Below, piece after piece: positions 8,464-18,100 of a stretch of DNA of 64,000 nt (position 1 is its first letter; each line of letters starts with the position of its first letter). Position numbers and translations under genes: made by a program. The DNA is from Candidatus Rifleibacterium amylolyticum (GTDB lineage: Bacteria > Muiribacteriota > Ozemobacteria > Ozemobacterales > Ozemobacteraceae), in contig JAACJG010000001.1 in assembly GCA_009917695.1 (NCBI GenBank), forward strand, positions 393,219 to 457,218. Direction: 5' to 3'. Under the pieces are notes generated by a model. It was given only the letters and a program-made list of their open reading frames with translations. It had not been told where the DNA came from and ran no database searches.

Positions 8464-9747
8464 CTATTTGTGCAGGCGGTTTACTCGTTGCAGCAGGTCG
8501 CTGGCACGGCTGTCTTCAGGATCTTTCAACAGCATTTCTTCGCACAGGCTTTTAGCTGCCGGCAGGTCGCCAAGTTGAAAGTTGGCTTCGGCAACTGCGA
8601 GCTGAATGCGGCGTTCTGCCGGGTATTTATTGCGCACCTGTTCGAGATACAGAATCGCATCGGCGCCCTCACCAATGTAATAGCAGGCCTTGAAGTATTT
8701 CAACAGCGTATCGGCATCGCGGTCTTTCTGGTCGAGCGCCTGTTTGTAGGCGTCTTTTGCTCTAGCCCAGCGCCTATTTTCACTGGCGTTGTCGCCGAGC
8801 AGCAACAGAGCGTCGTGATAGGCCGGTGCTATTTCAAGTGCTTTGCGCAGGGCTTCACGGCCTTCCGGGCCTTTGTCCTGGGCGAACATGCTTCTGGCTT
8901 CCTTATACAAAGCTACTGCTTCGGGCGGGGTGTCAGATTCGCTGACCTGGACAGGTTTAACTGCTGGTTCTGAGACAGGGGCTGCGTCGGTAGGCTCGGC
9001 GACAGCTGGTGTCTCTGTTGGCGGAGTTGTCACAAATGCCGATTCTGTCTTCTTAAATGGCACAAAAATTGGCGAAGACTTTTCGAGATTGCTGATCACA
9101 TCGCCTATTTCTTTGTGGAAAGCCGCAGCTTCAGCCGAAGTATCGGCGGCAGGCGCGGCCATTAGCGCACGCTTATACATGCTGATTTTTGCAGCAGGTT
9201 TGTCTGCTGGCATGCCAGAAGCACGACTGGCAAGTTGTCTGGCAAAATCGAGACCGCTGGCAGATGACTGTTCAGCCGGTTTCGTTGCAGTTTCGGCTGC
9301 AGCCTTGTCAAAAGTCAGTTTGAATGCGACAGTCACATCGGTTATACCGCTTTTGTTTTTGGCAACTTCAGTTACATCAGCGATGAAACTAACGTCACCG
9401 ATTTTAACGTTGCCGATCTGCTGACCTTTGCTGATTTTAGCTGCAGTGGCAGGTATTGTTTCGGAACTGGCGATTACTTTTCCGCTATCCAGGACCTGGA
9501 TCTTGAAGGCTATCTGCTTGAGTGTTCCAAGTTCACCCTTTGCCTGCCAGTTTTCGATAAAAACGATTTCAAAATCGTGCAACTTTCCATTGAATGGCGC
9601 TTTCTCCGCGAACAAAGCCGAGCCCGGGTGGGGATCGTAACTGAACATTCGCTCCAGCTTGAGTTCTGCTGTTTCTCCATAAGAAACGCTGATGCTTATA
9701 AATGCGACGAAGACTGACAGGACGATAAGCCTTAAAATTTTTGCCAT
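8464..9747 (-). CDS. Secreted TPR-repeat protein
   Basis: The 427-residue protein begins with a signal peptide (MAKILRLIVLSVFVAFISIS, cleaved near SYGETA). Residues 25-145 look like a beta-rich domain with DFEIVFIENW and IADVTEV motifs, perhaps CARDB/immunoglobulin-like. A Pro/Thr/Ala-rich linker follows, then about four TPR units (residues 285-420, for example ALYKEARSMFAQDKGPEGREAL and AYHDALLLLGDNASENRRW). I chose the ATG at 9747, which has GGGGGA upstream and a clean signal peptide. A GTG at 9789 overlapping the upstream stop would add 14 residues ahead of it. It lies 38 bases after the giant kinase gene and is probably co-transcribed. It is likely a periplasmic scaffold, perhaps linked to that kinase. 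Confidence 0.8.
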   Translation of the reverse strand: MAKILRLIVLSVFVAFISISVSYGETAELKLERMFSYDPHPGSALFAEKAPFNGKLHDFEIVFIENWQAKGELGTLKQIAFKIQVLDSGKVIASSETIPATAAKISKGQQIGNVKIGDVSFIADVTEVAKNKSGITDVTVAFKLTFDKAAAETATKPAEQSSASGLDFARQLASRASGMPADKPAAKISMYKRALMAAPAADTSAEAAAFHKEIGDVISNLEKSSPIFVPFKKTESAFVTTPPTETPAVAEPTDAAPVSEPAVKPVQVSESDTPPEAVALYKEARSMFAQDKGPEGREALRKALEIAPAYHDALLLLGDNASENRRWARAKDAYKQALDQKDRDADTLLKYFKACYYIGEGADAILYLEQVRNKYPAERRIQLAVAEANFQLGDLPAAKSLCEEMLLKDPEDSRASDLLQRVNRLHK

Positions 9748-9785
9748 AATTAAGAGGTCCCCCGAAATTTTTACTTTTCGATAAA

Positions 9786-12700
9786 TCACAGATTACTGAT
9801 TGTGCCGCCGGAATTATTCACTTCCTTGCCGCTGTTGCCGCTGAAACTGTTTCTGCCCAGCCGTACGTTTGCTTTACGGCCGCGCACGGTAATGCCGTTT
9901 TTGCGGTTGCCGGTTATGACGTTATTGCTGATAGCCGCCGGCTGGGCATCCCAGACTTCGATCCCGGCCATGCCATTGTCTTTGATTGTATTGCCATCAA
10001 TGTTGCCGCCGCCGCCCTGGTAGATGAACATCCCGTTTTCCTGATTGGCGAAGATGTTGTTGCGTGTGAATTCAGGGGCAGCGCGATCTTTGATGCCGAT
10101 GCCGGATTTCCCACATTGTGTAACGGTGTTGTCGCTGGCTCTGGCGCGGGTAACGCCGCTGAACCAGATTCCGTAAATTGCGCAGCCGCTGATGCGGTTG
10201 CCAACTATTGCAGGGGAGCCGCCGGCGACTGTTATACCCATCGCCTTTGAGCTGTTAATGGTGTTGCTGCGAATTGTTGGAGTTCCGCTCCGGACTTCTA
10301 TTGCCGCAACCCAGTCTGGTGAACTGGCAGGAGTAGAATTAGAAATGATACAGCCGGTAATCTCTGCGCTGCCGCCATTTATCAGTAATGTTGGCGCTGT
10401 TGATCCTGAATTGTTGGTAAATGTCAGGCCACTGATTCTACCACTGCCAGAAATAGTTAGTGTCGGGCCACGGGATGAGTTGATTACGCAGCCTGATGGC
10501 GACGCGCCCTCAATGTTGATATTGCCGGAAATAACGATTGCTTCATTATAGCTGCCGGGCAGGATTTTTATGGTCGCGCCGTCTTTTGCCGCACGCATGG
10601 CATCTGCAATTGTTTTGTAATTGCCCTGGGCGCCAACGGTTAATTCGCTGGCAGCTTTTTCAGCCGCGGCTTTTGCGGCTGCTTCAGCTTCTGCCTGTGC
10701 CTTGTTGCGTGCATCGGTGATTCTCGCATGCATTTGACTGACCTGAGAATTGGCCGGGTGCAGTTGTTTGGCTACAGAAGCGGCTTTTAGCGCATTTTCA
10801 TAATCTTTTTGAGTAAGCAGTTTTTCTGCTTCGGCAAGAGCTTTGCCAGCTGCGCTATTGCGCAGCGTCGCTGCCTGGTCGGTTGCCCCGACTATTTCAA
10901 GGTTCTTCAGAAGATTCTGTAAATTTTCGTTTTGCTGTAGAACCTGATTGCTGTTTATGATCTGGGTGATCTGGTTAGTATACTGTTCGACGCGTGGGTC
11001 GATTTTTGGCGTTTTCTGTTCGATGTCGAGCTTTATGAGGGCTTGCTCAAGATTTTTCAATTCTGTATCTCCGCTCAAACCAGGCAGCTTATAGAGCTGT
11101 TTGAGCAGATTAAGCGCTTCTTCGGCTGACTTCGGACTGGTCTCATTGATCGCCTTCAGATAATTATCACGTGTAAGACCGATCATCGCGACCTTTTTGT
11201 CTTTCTGGTTCCAGTTGTCAAAATCTTTGAGGGCTTCGAGAACTGTATTAATATTCGGGCCGGGCTTGAAGCCTTTAATGGTCTTTTCAGATGCAGCGAG
11301 GCTGGTTTCGGCGATTCTGCCAATTTCGGCTTTGATGTCAATTCTGCTGTCTTTATCAAAAGCCTGTAGAACCATGAGTATGCGCTCGGCTTCGCCAGAA
11401 TTTTCAGCTTTTTCAGCCTTGGCTCGAATCTTTTTGGCGGTATCAAGGTGAACTTCTGCCGTATCATAGCCTGAGTCCAGCTTTTTAACCGCATCGAAAA
11501 GTTTGAGTGTTTCATCAACAGCAGACGCCTGCGGGTTGTCTGCGAATTTATTTATATTGGCAATATGGCCGTCAATCTCTCTTTGAATTGCTGCCGCCCG
11601 TGCTTTTTCGGCGAGGCGTGTTTCGAGTGCGACAAGTTCGCTGGTAAATTCTGTGTTGTCCTGGTAGATGGGTTTGAGCTCGGCGGCGAGAGCAATAGCC
11701 TGATCCGGCGCCGAAGATTCAAGCTTTTTGAGTTCACCCTGACAGCGGTCGAGAAGATGCTGTTCGAGTTTGCCGGCGGCTTCAGTATCGGCAAACTCGC
11801 TATACATTGATTTGATTGCTTCTCTTATTGATGCTACATCTTGCGGGATTCTGGCTTTTTTTATGTCACTGAAAATCGTGTTAACAACTTTGGCCTGACG
11901 TTCAAGTCGCTCGCGTTCGGCTTCTGCGGCGCGGCGCTTCTCTTCCTGGGCGATGCGCATTTCGATCTGTTGCTTGACTTCGTCGAGCCCGGTCGCGCCG
12001 GGTTTGATCTGAATGCAGGTCTGAAGGGTGTTCAGGGCTTCGGCCGGCGATTTTTCGATAAGCTCAGAAGTTCTGGCAAAGTATTTCTGGTAGAGGTCGT
12101 CGCGATTTTTCTCGACAAGATCGCTCGAATCTGCGTATGTCGCCAGTTTACCAAGTTGCTGCAGTATGTCGTCAACCGGAGCAGGCGGAACTATTGCCTT
12201 TATTTGCCCGGCTATGTTTCGCGCCAGATCATCACGTTCTTTTTTCAGCTCTTCTGATGAACGCATGCTGGCAAGACTCTCTTCGGCCAGCTTGATTTTG
12301 GTATCCAGTCCTGGCAGAACCGGGCAGGTATTTTTGGCTGAATTGAAAAGTTCTATGGCCTTTTGTGGATTGCTGACGATCCAGTTGTCAGCCTCTTTTG
12401 CTATTTTGTCGCCGAGCTTGCGGCTAAAAGCATCTGCTGCTTCAGCGTCGCCAAGTTCCTGCACCTTCATAATGCGCTGGCAGATAAGATCGGGGCTCTG
12501 GCCGGGCACGTAGTTTTCGATTGCAGCCTCAAGAGCTTTTTTCAGGGTGCTCAGCATGGTTGCCTGGGCAAGCTCTTCTTCCTGCTTCTTTGCCAGCTTT
12601 TCGGCTTCCTCTATTTTTGCTGCCAATCCTTCAGTTTCAGGAAAATATGTCTGAAGATCACGATAATAAGCCAGAGACTTTTGTGGATGACCGGCGAGAG

Positions 12701-15065
12701 ACTGTTCGCCAAGATTGATGAAACGTGCCTGCCAGGCAGCGGCTATGTCTGCGCTGGTACTTGCCATTCCAAGGGTTTCGAGTTCCTGCATTACGGTTTG
12801 CAGCTCACGCGTCCCTGAAGCTGGTTCAAGCTTGTCGACCAAGGCAAGCGCCTGCTTGTTCAGGGTCTCTATGCGCGTGCGCAGACGATCGTATTTTTCT
12901 TTTTCCTGTTGCAGGCGGGAAAGTGTCAGCGCCGCTTTCGGGTTGGTCGGGTCGAGTGCTATCGCCTGTCCGAAAAGTTTGATGGCGGTATCAAAATCTT
13001 TGCTGCTTTCAGCATTTTCAGCACTTTCAATCAGCGCCTGAGTAAGCTTTTGTCTGAGATCGGGCGCGTATTTTTTACCTTCATCACTGTTGGCAAAGCT
13101 CTCAAATTGGCTACGCGCATCATCCAGGTTATGGGCTTCGATAAGTTTGATGATTTCGCCAGCGCGTTCGTCAGCGCTGCGGTCGCCACTAAGACCGAAG
13201 TAATAGGCGGCCCCGCCGGCGCCCAGCAGAACGGCGAATACGGCAGGCAGCATATATTTTTTGCTGGCAGGAGGTTGTTCAGACGCTTTAACCAGGCCGG
13301 ACAGCGAAGATATGCCGGAGCGCGAGGTCGAGCGTCTGCCAGTATTCGAATGAGGCATTGATTCGGGCGCATGTTCTACCAGCCAGGCTTCAAGGGTGTC
13401 GATGACTTCGTTCTCTGAAGGTCGTGCTGCCGGGCTTTTATCAAGCATTCGTCTGACCAGGCCAACAATCGGAACCATGGTCATATCAGGAATAGCAGCC
13501 TGAGCCGGCAAAGTCGCCTCGATATGCTTCATGGCGATATCCAGTTCCTGATTTTGTGAGCCTTCGGCTTTGAAGGGCACGGTACCGAAAATCAGTTCCC
13601 AGAATATTATTCCGAGTGAATATATGTCTGATTTACCAGAGAGATTGCGACTGCCTGTGCACTGTTCAGGCGACATGTACTCAGGGGTGCCTACGGTCAT
13701 TCCTGTTTTGGTGAGGCTGGTCTGGGTTTTGGCAATGCCGAAGTCAAGAATTTTCACCAACCCGGTAGGGGTAATGATGATGTTGGAAGGCTTGAGGTCA
13801 CGATGTATTATATTGTGTTCATGGCAGGCTGCGATGCCTTCGGCCAGCTGCAGCATGAGCGGAACCGCCTGTCGACTGTCTCTTTGAATGGCATTCTTGA
13901 GCTGGGAAAGCGGCTTGCCTTCGATGTATTCCATGACCAGGAACGGCCGACTGGTGACCTTGTCGCGGCCCGAGGCATAGATGCCCATGACGTTGCGATG
14001 CCCTACGGTGGCAAGGGTTTGCCCCTCGCGAATGAACCTGTCAACAAGCGAATTATCACCGGATGTGCTGTCGTGCAGGACCTTGATGGCGACCACCCGG
14101 TTCAGCGACGTATCGAGAGCCTTATAAACCTTACCCATGCCGCCACTGCCAATTTCCTGCTGGATCTGGTAGATTTCGCCAATGGTCGCGGCTGAATCAG
14201 CCGAATGGTCACTGCCACCTGCATCGACGCGCAGACGGTTGAGAATCTGTTTAAGAAGCTCAAGAATTTCTGGGACTTCTGGCCTCTCGTCAGGCTTCTT
14301 TGCCAGCATTTTGGCGACGAGCGATCTGAAGCTGTCGCCCTGCTGAACCTGCGCAAACGCTTTAAAATCTGGTGTGTCATTGAGGTGCATCAAGGCAATC
14401 GCCAGCGCCGGGTCATCGGCGTGGCCCTCGATGTTAAAAGGCAGTTTCCCTGTAAGCATTTCGAACAGCATGACTCCGGCAGCGTAGACGTCGGTTTTGG
14501 CAGTAATGTCGGCCTTGCCCAGGCATTGTTCAGGCGACATGTAGTGTGGCGTGCCAATTGCCATGCCAGTTCGAGTGTGACGGGTCGCGGTTTTTGCTAT
14601 ACCGAAGTCGACCAGTTTGAGCTGGCCCTCTTTGTTGATCAGTACGTTATCCGGTTTGAGATCGCGGTGTACGATACCTTTCTGGTGACAGGCATGAATC
14701 CCGCTGAAAAGCTGGATGAAGTGATTGACCAGGCTTACCCGGTCTTCCATCAGGGCGTCTCTATGGCAGCCAAGACTTTTGCCATCAACGAATTCCATGA
14801 CCAGAAACGGAACGCCGCCCTCTTCGACATCAGACGCGTAAACATTGATGACAGCAGGATGATTGATCGTCGCCAGAATTCGGCCTTCGTTGAGAAAGCG
14901 CTTGACTATCTCTTCTTCTTTTGCCATATCGGCAAGCAGAAACTTGATCGCCACTTCGCGCCCGAGGTTGATGTCGAGGGCACGGTAGACCTGCCCCATT
15001 CCGCCGGCGCCGAGACGTGACAATATTTTGTAATGTCTGCCAATTATCTGTTCTGGTTTGAACAT
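9786..15065 (-). CDS. Giant tandem-kinase membrane protein with helical region and beta-helix tail
   Basis: The protein has 1759 residues. Kinase domain 1 (about 12-275) has GAGGMGQVY, VAIKFL, HRDLKPDN and DFGIAKTATRHTRTGMAIGTPHYMSPEQ split around its activation loop. Kinase domain 2 (about 298-560) has GSGGMGKVY, VAIKVL, HRDLKPSN and DFGIAKTQTSLTKTG. Both look catalytically intact. One membrane segment (about 602-622) follows. Residues 625-1470 are helical, TPR-like or coiled coil, rich in Ala, Glu and Lys. From about 1473 to the end is a right-handed parallel beta-helix of the NosD/PbH1 type, with repeated N-x-I and GNxI strands. The start at MFKPEQIIG avoids overlap with the divergent gene. 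The layout suggests a cytoplasmic double kinase with a large periplasmic sensor or scaffold. Duplication of one kinase domain is likely, given the similar activation loops. Confidence 0.9.
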   Translation of the reverse strand: MFKPEQIIGRHYKILSRLGAGGMGQVYRALDINLGREVAIKFLLADMAKEEEIVKRFLNEGRILATINHPAVINVYASDVEEGGVPFLVMEFVDGKSLGCHRDALMEDRVSLVNHFIQLFSGIHACHQKGIVHRDLKPDNVLINKEGQLKLVDFGIAKTATRHTRTGMAIGTPHYMSPEQCLGKADITAKTDVYAAGVMLFEMLTGKLPFNIEGHADDPALAIALMHLNDTPDFKAFAQVQQGDSFRSLVAKMLAKKPDERPEVPEILELLKQILNRLRVDAGGSDHSADSAATIGEIYQIQQEIGSGGMGKVYKALDTSLNRVVAIKVLHDSTSGDNSLVDRFIREGQTLATVGHRNVMGIYASGRDKVTSRPFLVMEYIEGKPLSQLKNAIQRDSRQAVPLMLQLAEGIAACHEHNIIHRDLKPSNIIITPTGLVKILDFGIAKTQTSLTKTGMTVGTPEYMSPEQCTGSRNLSGKSDIYSLGIIFWELIFGTVPFKAEGSQNQELDIAMKHIEATLPAQAAIPDMTMVPIVGLVRRMLDKSPAARPSENEVIDTLEAWLVEHAPESMPHSNTGRRSTSRSGISSLSGLVKASEQPPASKKYMLPAVFAVLLGAGGAAYYFGLSGDRSADERAGEIIKLIEAHNLDDARSQFESFANSDEGKKYAPDLRQKLTQALIESAENAESSKDFDTAIKLFGQAIALDPTNPKAALTLSRLQQEKEKYDRLRTRIETLNKQALALVDKLEPASGTRELQTVMQELETLGMASTSADIAAAWQARFINLGEQSLAGHPQKSLAYYRDLQTYFPETEGLAAKIEEAEKLAKKQEEELAQATMLSTLKKALEAAIENYVPGQSPDLICQRIMKVQELGDAEAADAFSRKLGDKIAKEADNWIVSNPQKAIELFNSAKNTCPVLPGLDTKIKLAEESLASMRSSEELKKERDDLARNIAGQIKAIVPPAPVDDILQQLGKLATYADSSDLVEKNRDDLYQKYFARTSELIEKSPAEALNTLQTCIQIKPGATGLDEVKQQIEMRIAQEEKRRAAEAERERLERQAKVVNTIFSDIKKARIPQDVASIREAIKSMYSEFADTEAAGKLEQHLLDRCQGELKKLESSAPDQAIALAAELKPIYQDNTEFTSELVALETRLAEKARAAAIQREIDGHIANINKFADNPQASAVDETLKLFDAVKKLDSGYDTAEVHLDTAKKIRAKAEKAENSGEAERILMVLQAFDKDSRIDIKAEIGRIAETSLAASEKTIKGFKPGPNINTVLEALKDFDNWNQKDKKVAMIGLTRDNYLKAINETSPKSAEEALNLLKQLYKLPGLSGDTELKNLEQALIKLDIEQKTPKIDPRVEQYTNQITQIINSNQVLQQNENLQNLLKNLEIVGATDQAATLRNSAAGKALAEAEKLLTQKDYENALKAASVAKQLHPANSQVSQMHARITDARNKAQAEAEAAAKAAAEKAASELTVGAQGNYKTIADAMRAAKDGATIKILPGSYNEAIVISGNINIEGASPSGCVINSSRGPTLTISGSGRISGLTFTNNSGSTAPTLLINGGSAEITGCIISNSTPASSPDWVAAIEVRSGTPTIRSNTINSSKAMGITVAGGSPAIVGNRISGCAIYGIWFSGVTRARASDNTVTQCGKSGIGIKDRAAPEFTRNNIFANQENGMFIYQGGGGNIDGNTIKDNGMAGIEVWDAQPAAISNNVITGNRKNGITVRGRKANVRLGRNSFSGNSGKEVNNSGGTISNL

Positions 15066-15082
15066 GCCCGTTAATCTACGAT

Positions 15083-15110
15083 ATTGTGCCGCCAAAATCA
15101 AGCCTGACAA
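15083..15110 (-). promoter_or_regulatory. Candidate promoter of the giant kinase gene
   Basis: On the minus strand a -35-like TTGTCA (15110-15105) and a -10-like CACAAT (15088-15083) are 16 bases apart. Transcription would start about 10 bases before the ATG at 15065, so the leader would be very short. It is a weak match, supported by its place in a 106-base divergent intergenic region. Confidence 0.3.
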
Positions 15111-15171
15111 AACTCTGTTGAATATACAAAAAAAACTGTCAGATCGTGAGTGTTATGATAAAATCAGGATC

Positions 15172-18100
15172 ATGGAAGAGAATATAAATACTCAGAGGCT
15201 CGAAAGTATCGCAAGAGAGCTCGATCGTCGTAAACAGGAACACCAGCAGGGTGGGGGAAAACGCCGAAAATTACGCAAATATCTGCGGCGCCTGCTGATG
15301 GTTGTGGCGATAGCTTTTCTGGTGCTGGCCAGCATATTTTTCTTTAATTTTTTCCGGCTGAATTCTGATCTGATCGAGGGGCACATCAAGCAGGGTATCA
15401 TTCCCAACCTGACGCAGGGCCGATTCAACCTGCACATGGGCTCGATTTCAGGAAATCTGCTGTACGGTGTCGAGATCGAAAATGTTCTGATTCAGAACCC
15501 GCATTTTGAGTCGGCGTCGACGGTGTTGACGGTCCCCAGGGTTTCGCTTAGCTACTCGTTGTTTGATATTCTTTTTGGCAAGCTGATCCTTCAGAAAGTT
15601 GTCATTGATAGACCGGCTTTGAGCCTGCATCGCAACGAAAAGGGCCGGGGCAGCTGGGATTTTTCTACAACCGAACCAGTAGCTGCAACCGCCGATGAAA
15701 CACGCTGGCAGAAGCAGGATCGTGCCCAGGTTGTTGCAGACCGATACCTGGCCGATATACGCATCAATAATCTTTCGATTCTGGTGCCGAATCCTGAAAA
15801 ATTTATCAGCGACGATTTTGCCGCACGTATTTTCAGGCTGCCGGCTAAAACCTGGCAGATGTCTGGCATTAACCTTTCTTTACGGAAATATCCGGCCGAA
15901 GAATTCTTTACGCATATACTGCGCGTTTCTTTGCCTGAACGTCCAGATTTTATGCGGTTTCAGGTGACCAGACTCAAGAAAAACGGCAACTTCACCATAA
16001 CATTCGACGGACTCGGACAGAACTACAATCTGGCAGTCGATAATATCGGTCAGGATGGTCGCAAGATAAATCTGTATGACGGAAAGAATCGCGATCGTCT
16101 TAATCTCGAATGGGTCTGGGCAAGACAAAATATTGCGCTGCCCGAAAGGATTCGCGGCCTGAATGGTGTTTTGCAGGTGCCGCAGTTCAATGACCTGGTT
16201 AAGGAATGGCTGCCACAGGAGCACAAACTGGCCGGCAGTCTTCAGGCGAAGTTTGCCTGTCGGGGGCAACAACCCCTCTATGACGCTCAGGTTGAGCTGG
16301 AACTTGCCAGCGCCGAAGTGCGACTTCCTTATGTGCCGGTTCTCGAAAACCTCGATCTAAAGGCTGCCAGTTCAGATCGCATCGCCAGAATAAGTCGGCT
16401 CGAGTTTGACACGGCCGGAATACACAACCTGCATGCGGGCTGGCTGAATTATGCTGACGAAGCCAATATCAGCACCGAAATCGAATCTGATCTTGCCGGC
16501 GACAAAATGTTGGTGGCGGCTACTTATTCTCGCCTGCTCCCAGGCTCGCATCAGCTGGCGGCGCGATTGTCACGCAACGCCGGTACGGCAGAAATCAGCT
16601 TTGTCAGAACTGTCGACAATAAGGCAATAGTTTACAGCGATTTTGATTTCAACGCCGGTATTGTAGAAAAGGGCAGCGTTTCTGGCATGTTGCCGCTCAA
16701 CCTGCTGCCGCAGCAGATGCGCGACCAGCTGCAGTCATATTTTTCCCGTGTCGATCTGCTCGGACCATTGCAGATCAGCACTGGTTTCGCCAGAATCGAC
16801 GACTGGAAAAACAGTCTGGTTGTGCTTAGTTTTGATGGAGCACGCATAATCAATCGCATTAACCCGAAAGACTTTGTCGAAGTGCAGGGTATGGCTGAAC
16901 TCGCTTCCGGTACACTCACCTGCGACAATCTGCTGGCGAGCATCGATAATCTGGCGATAAAGACTTCGGGGCGCGCGATTTTAAGCGAAGAGGCTCCCTT
17001 TTTCAAAGATTATCAGGCTGAAGTTACCCTGTCGACAACCGGCAACGGTGTCTTTGAAATCTCTTCAGAGCGGCTGCAGTCTTCATTTGGGCTGACGCAT
17101 CGACCAGATTTCGATCGTATTGAGCTCATCGGCGAGCGCCTGGCCAGTGCCCGCGTAGCTGCCGATGCTTCTGAAAACCGCATAGATCTTGATATTAAAA
17201 AGCTGCTTTTCATCAGGCACGGCAAAATGCTTTGGGCAGAGGATCTGCTCGGCGCTCTGGTTACTGACCGTTTCAATATTGCAGCGCGCGAAAGACCTGA
17301 TCAGATAACTCTTGATGCTAAACTCGGATTCTTTGGTATTCCGATGGAACTCGCGGCAAAAGCCTCTCTCAAGCAGAAAAACCTCGAAACCTTGAGCTTC
17401 AAGGGTGGTGGCGCCAACTTTACCCGCCTGATCGAGGCGATCAAGACTCAACCAGAAGGCGCGGCCTTTATAAAAAAATACCCGTTCGTGCTTACCGGCA
17501 ACTTTAACTTCGCGTTCCTGGGCTCGGGTTCGCTAGAACAACCGCTTATTGACGGCTGGTTGCGGTTTCCGGCGCTTAATCTAAATATGCCGCAGTTCTC
17601 AGCGCGTCTGCCATTTTACATTCAAGTAAAAAACGATAAAGACGCTTATCTTGCGGTGGTCAAGGCCGGCGCCGCAGCGCTCAAGGTAAAGGGCGTAACC
17701 TTCGATCTCGGCATGACCAATGCTGAAGTTATCATCAGCAATCCTTTTGCCGGCGGCGGCCCGAAATTTTCTCTCAAAGGCGATTCGCAGATCTTTGGCG
17801 CTGCTCTAAAGGCTGAAGGCAGCATTCTGCCGGGTCAGCAGAAAATTGAAAAATTCAAAATTTCGCTGCGCAGTCAGAAGATCGAGACTCTTGCCTCAGA
17901 AATAGCCAGAATCGGGCGGTTTGCTGTTCCCTTTCAGTTGTCGGGAAGCTTTTCGGCATGGGCCGATCTTGACGGCCGATTTGCTGCGCCATCGAGTCGT
18001 GGCGAGGTGAGTGTTTCGAAGATAAATCTTGATTTTCCGCTGTTCGAAAAGAGCGGGCAGGCTGTACTGCTGGCGCGTGATTTTTCCGGGAGTGTTGCTT

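Noticed and set aside
14205-15020. Plus-strand open frame of about 271 codons
   Set aside because: It is antisense to the first kinase domain of the giant kinase, whose motifs are all intact. No ribosome site or recognisable domain.
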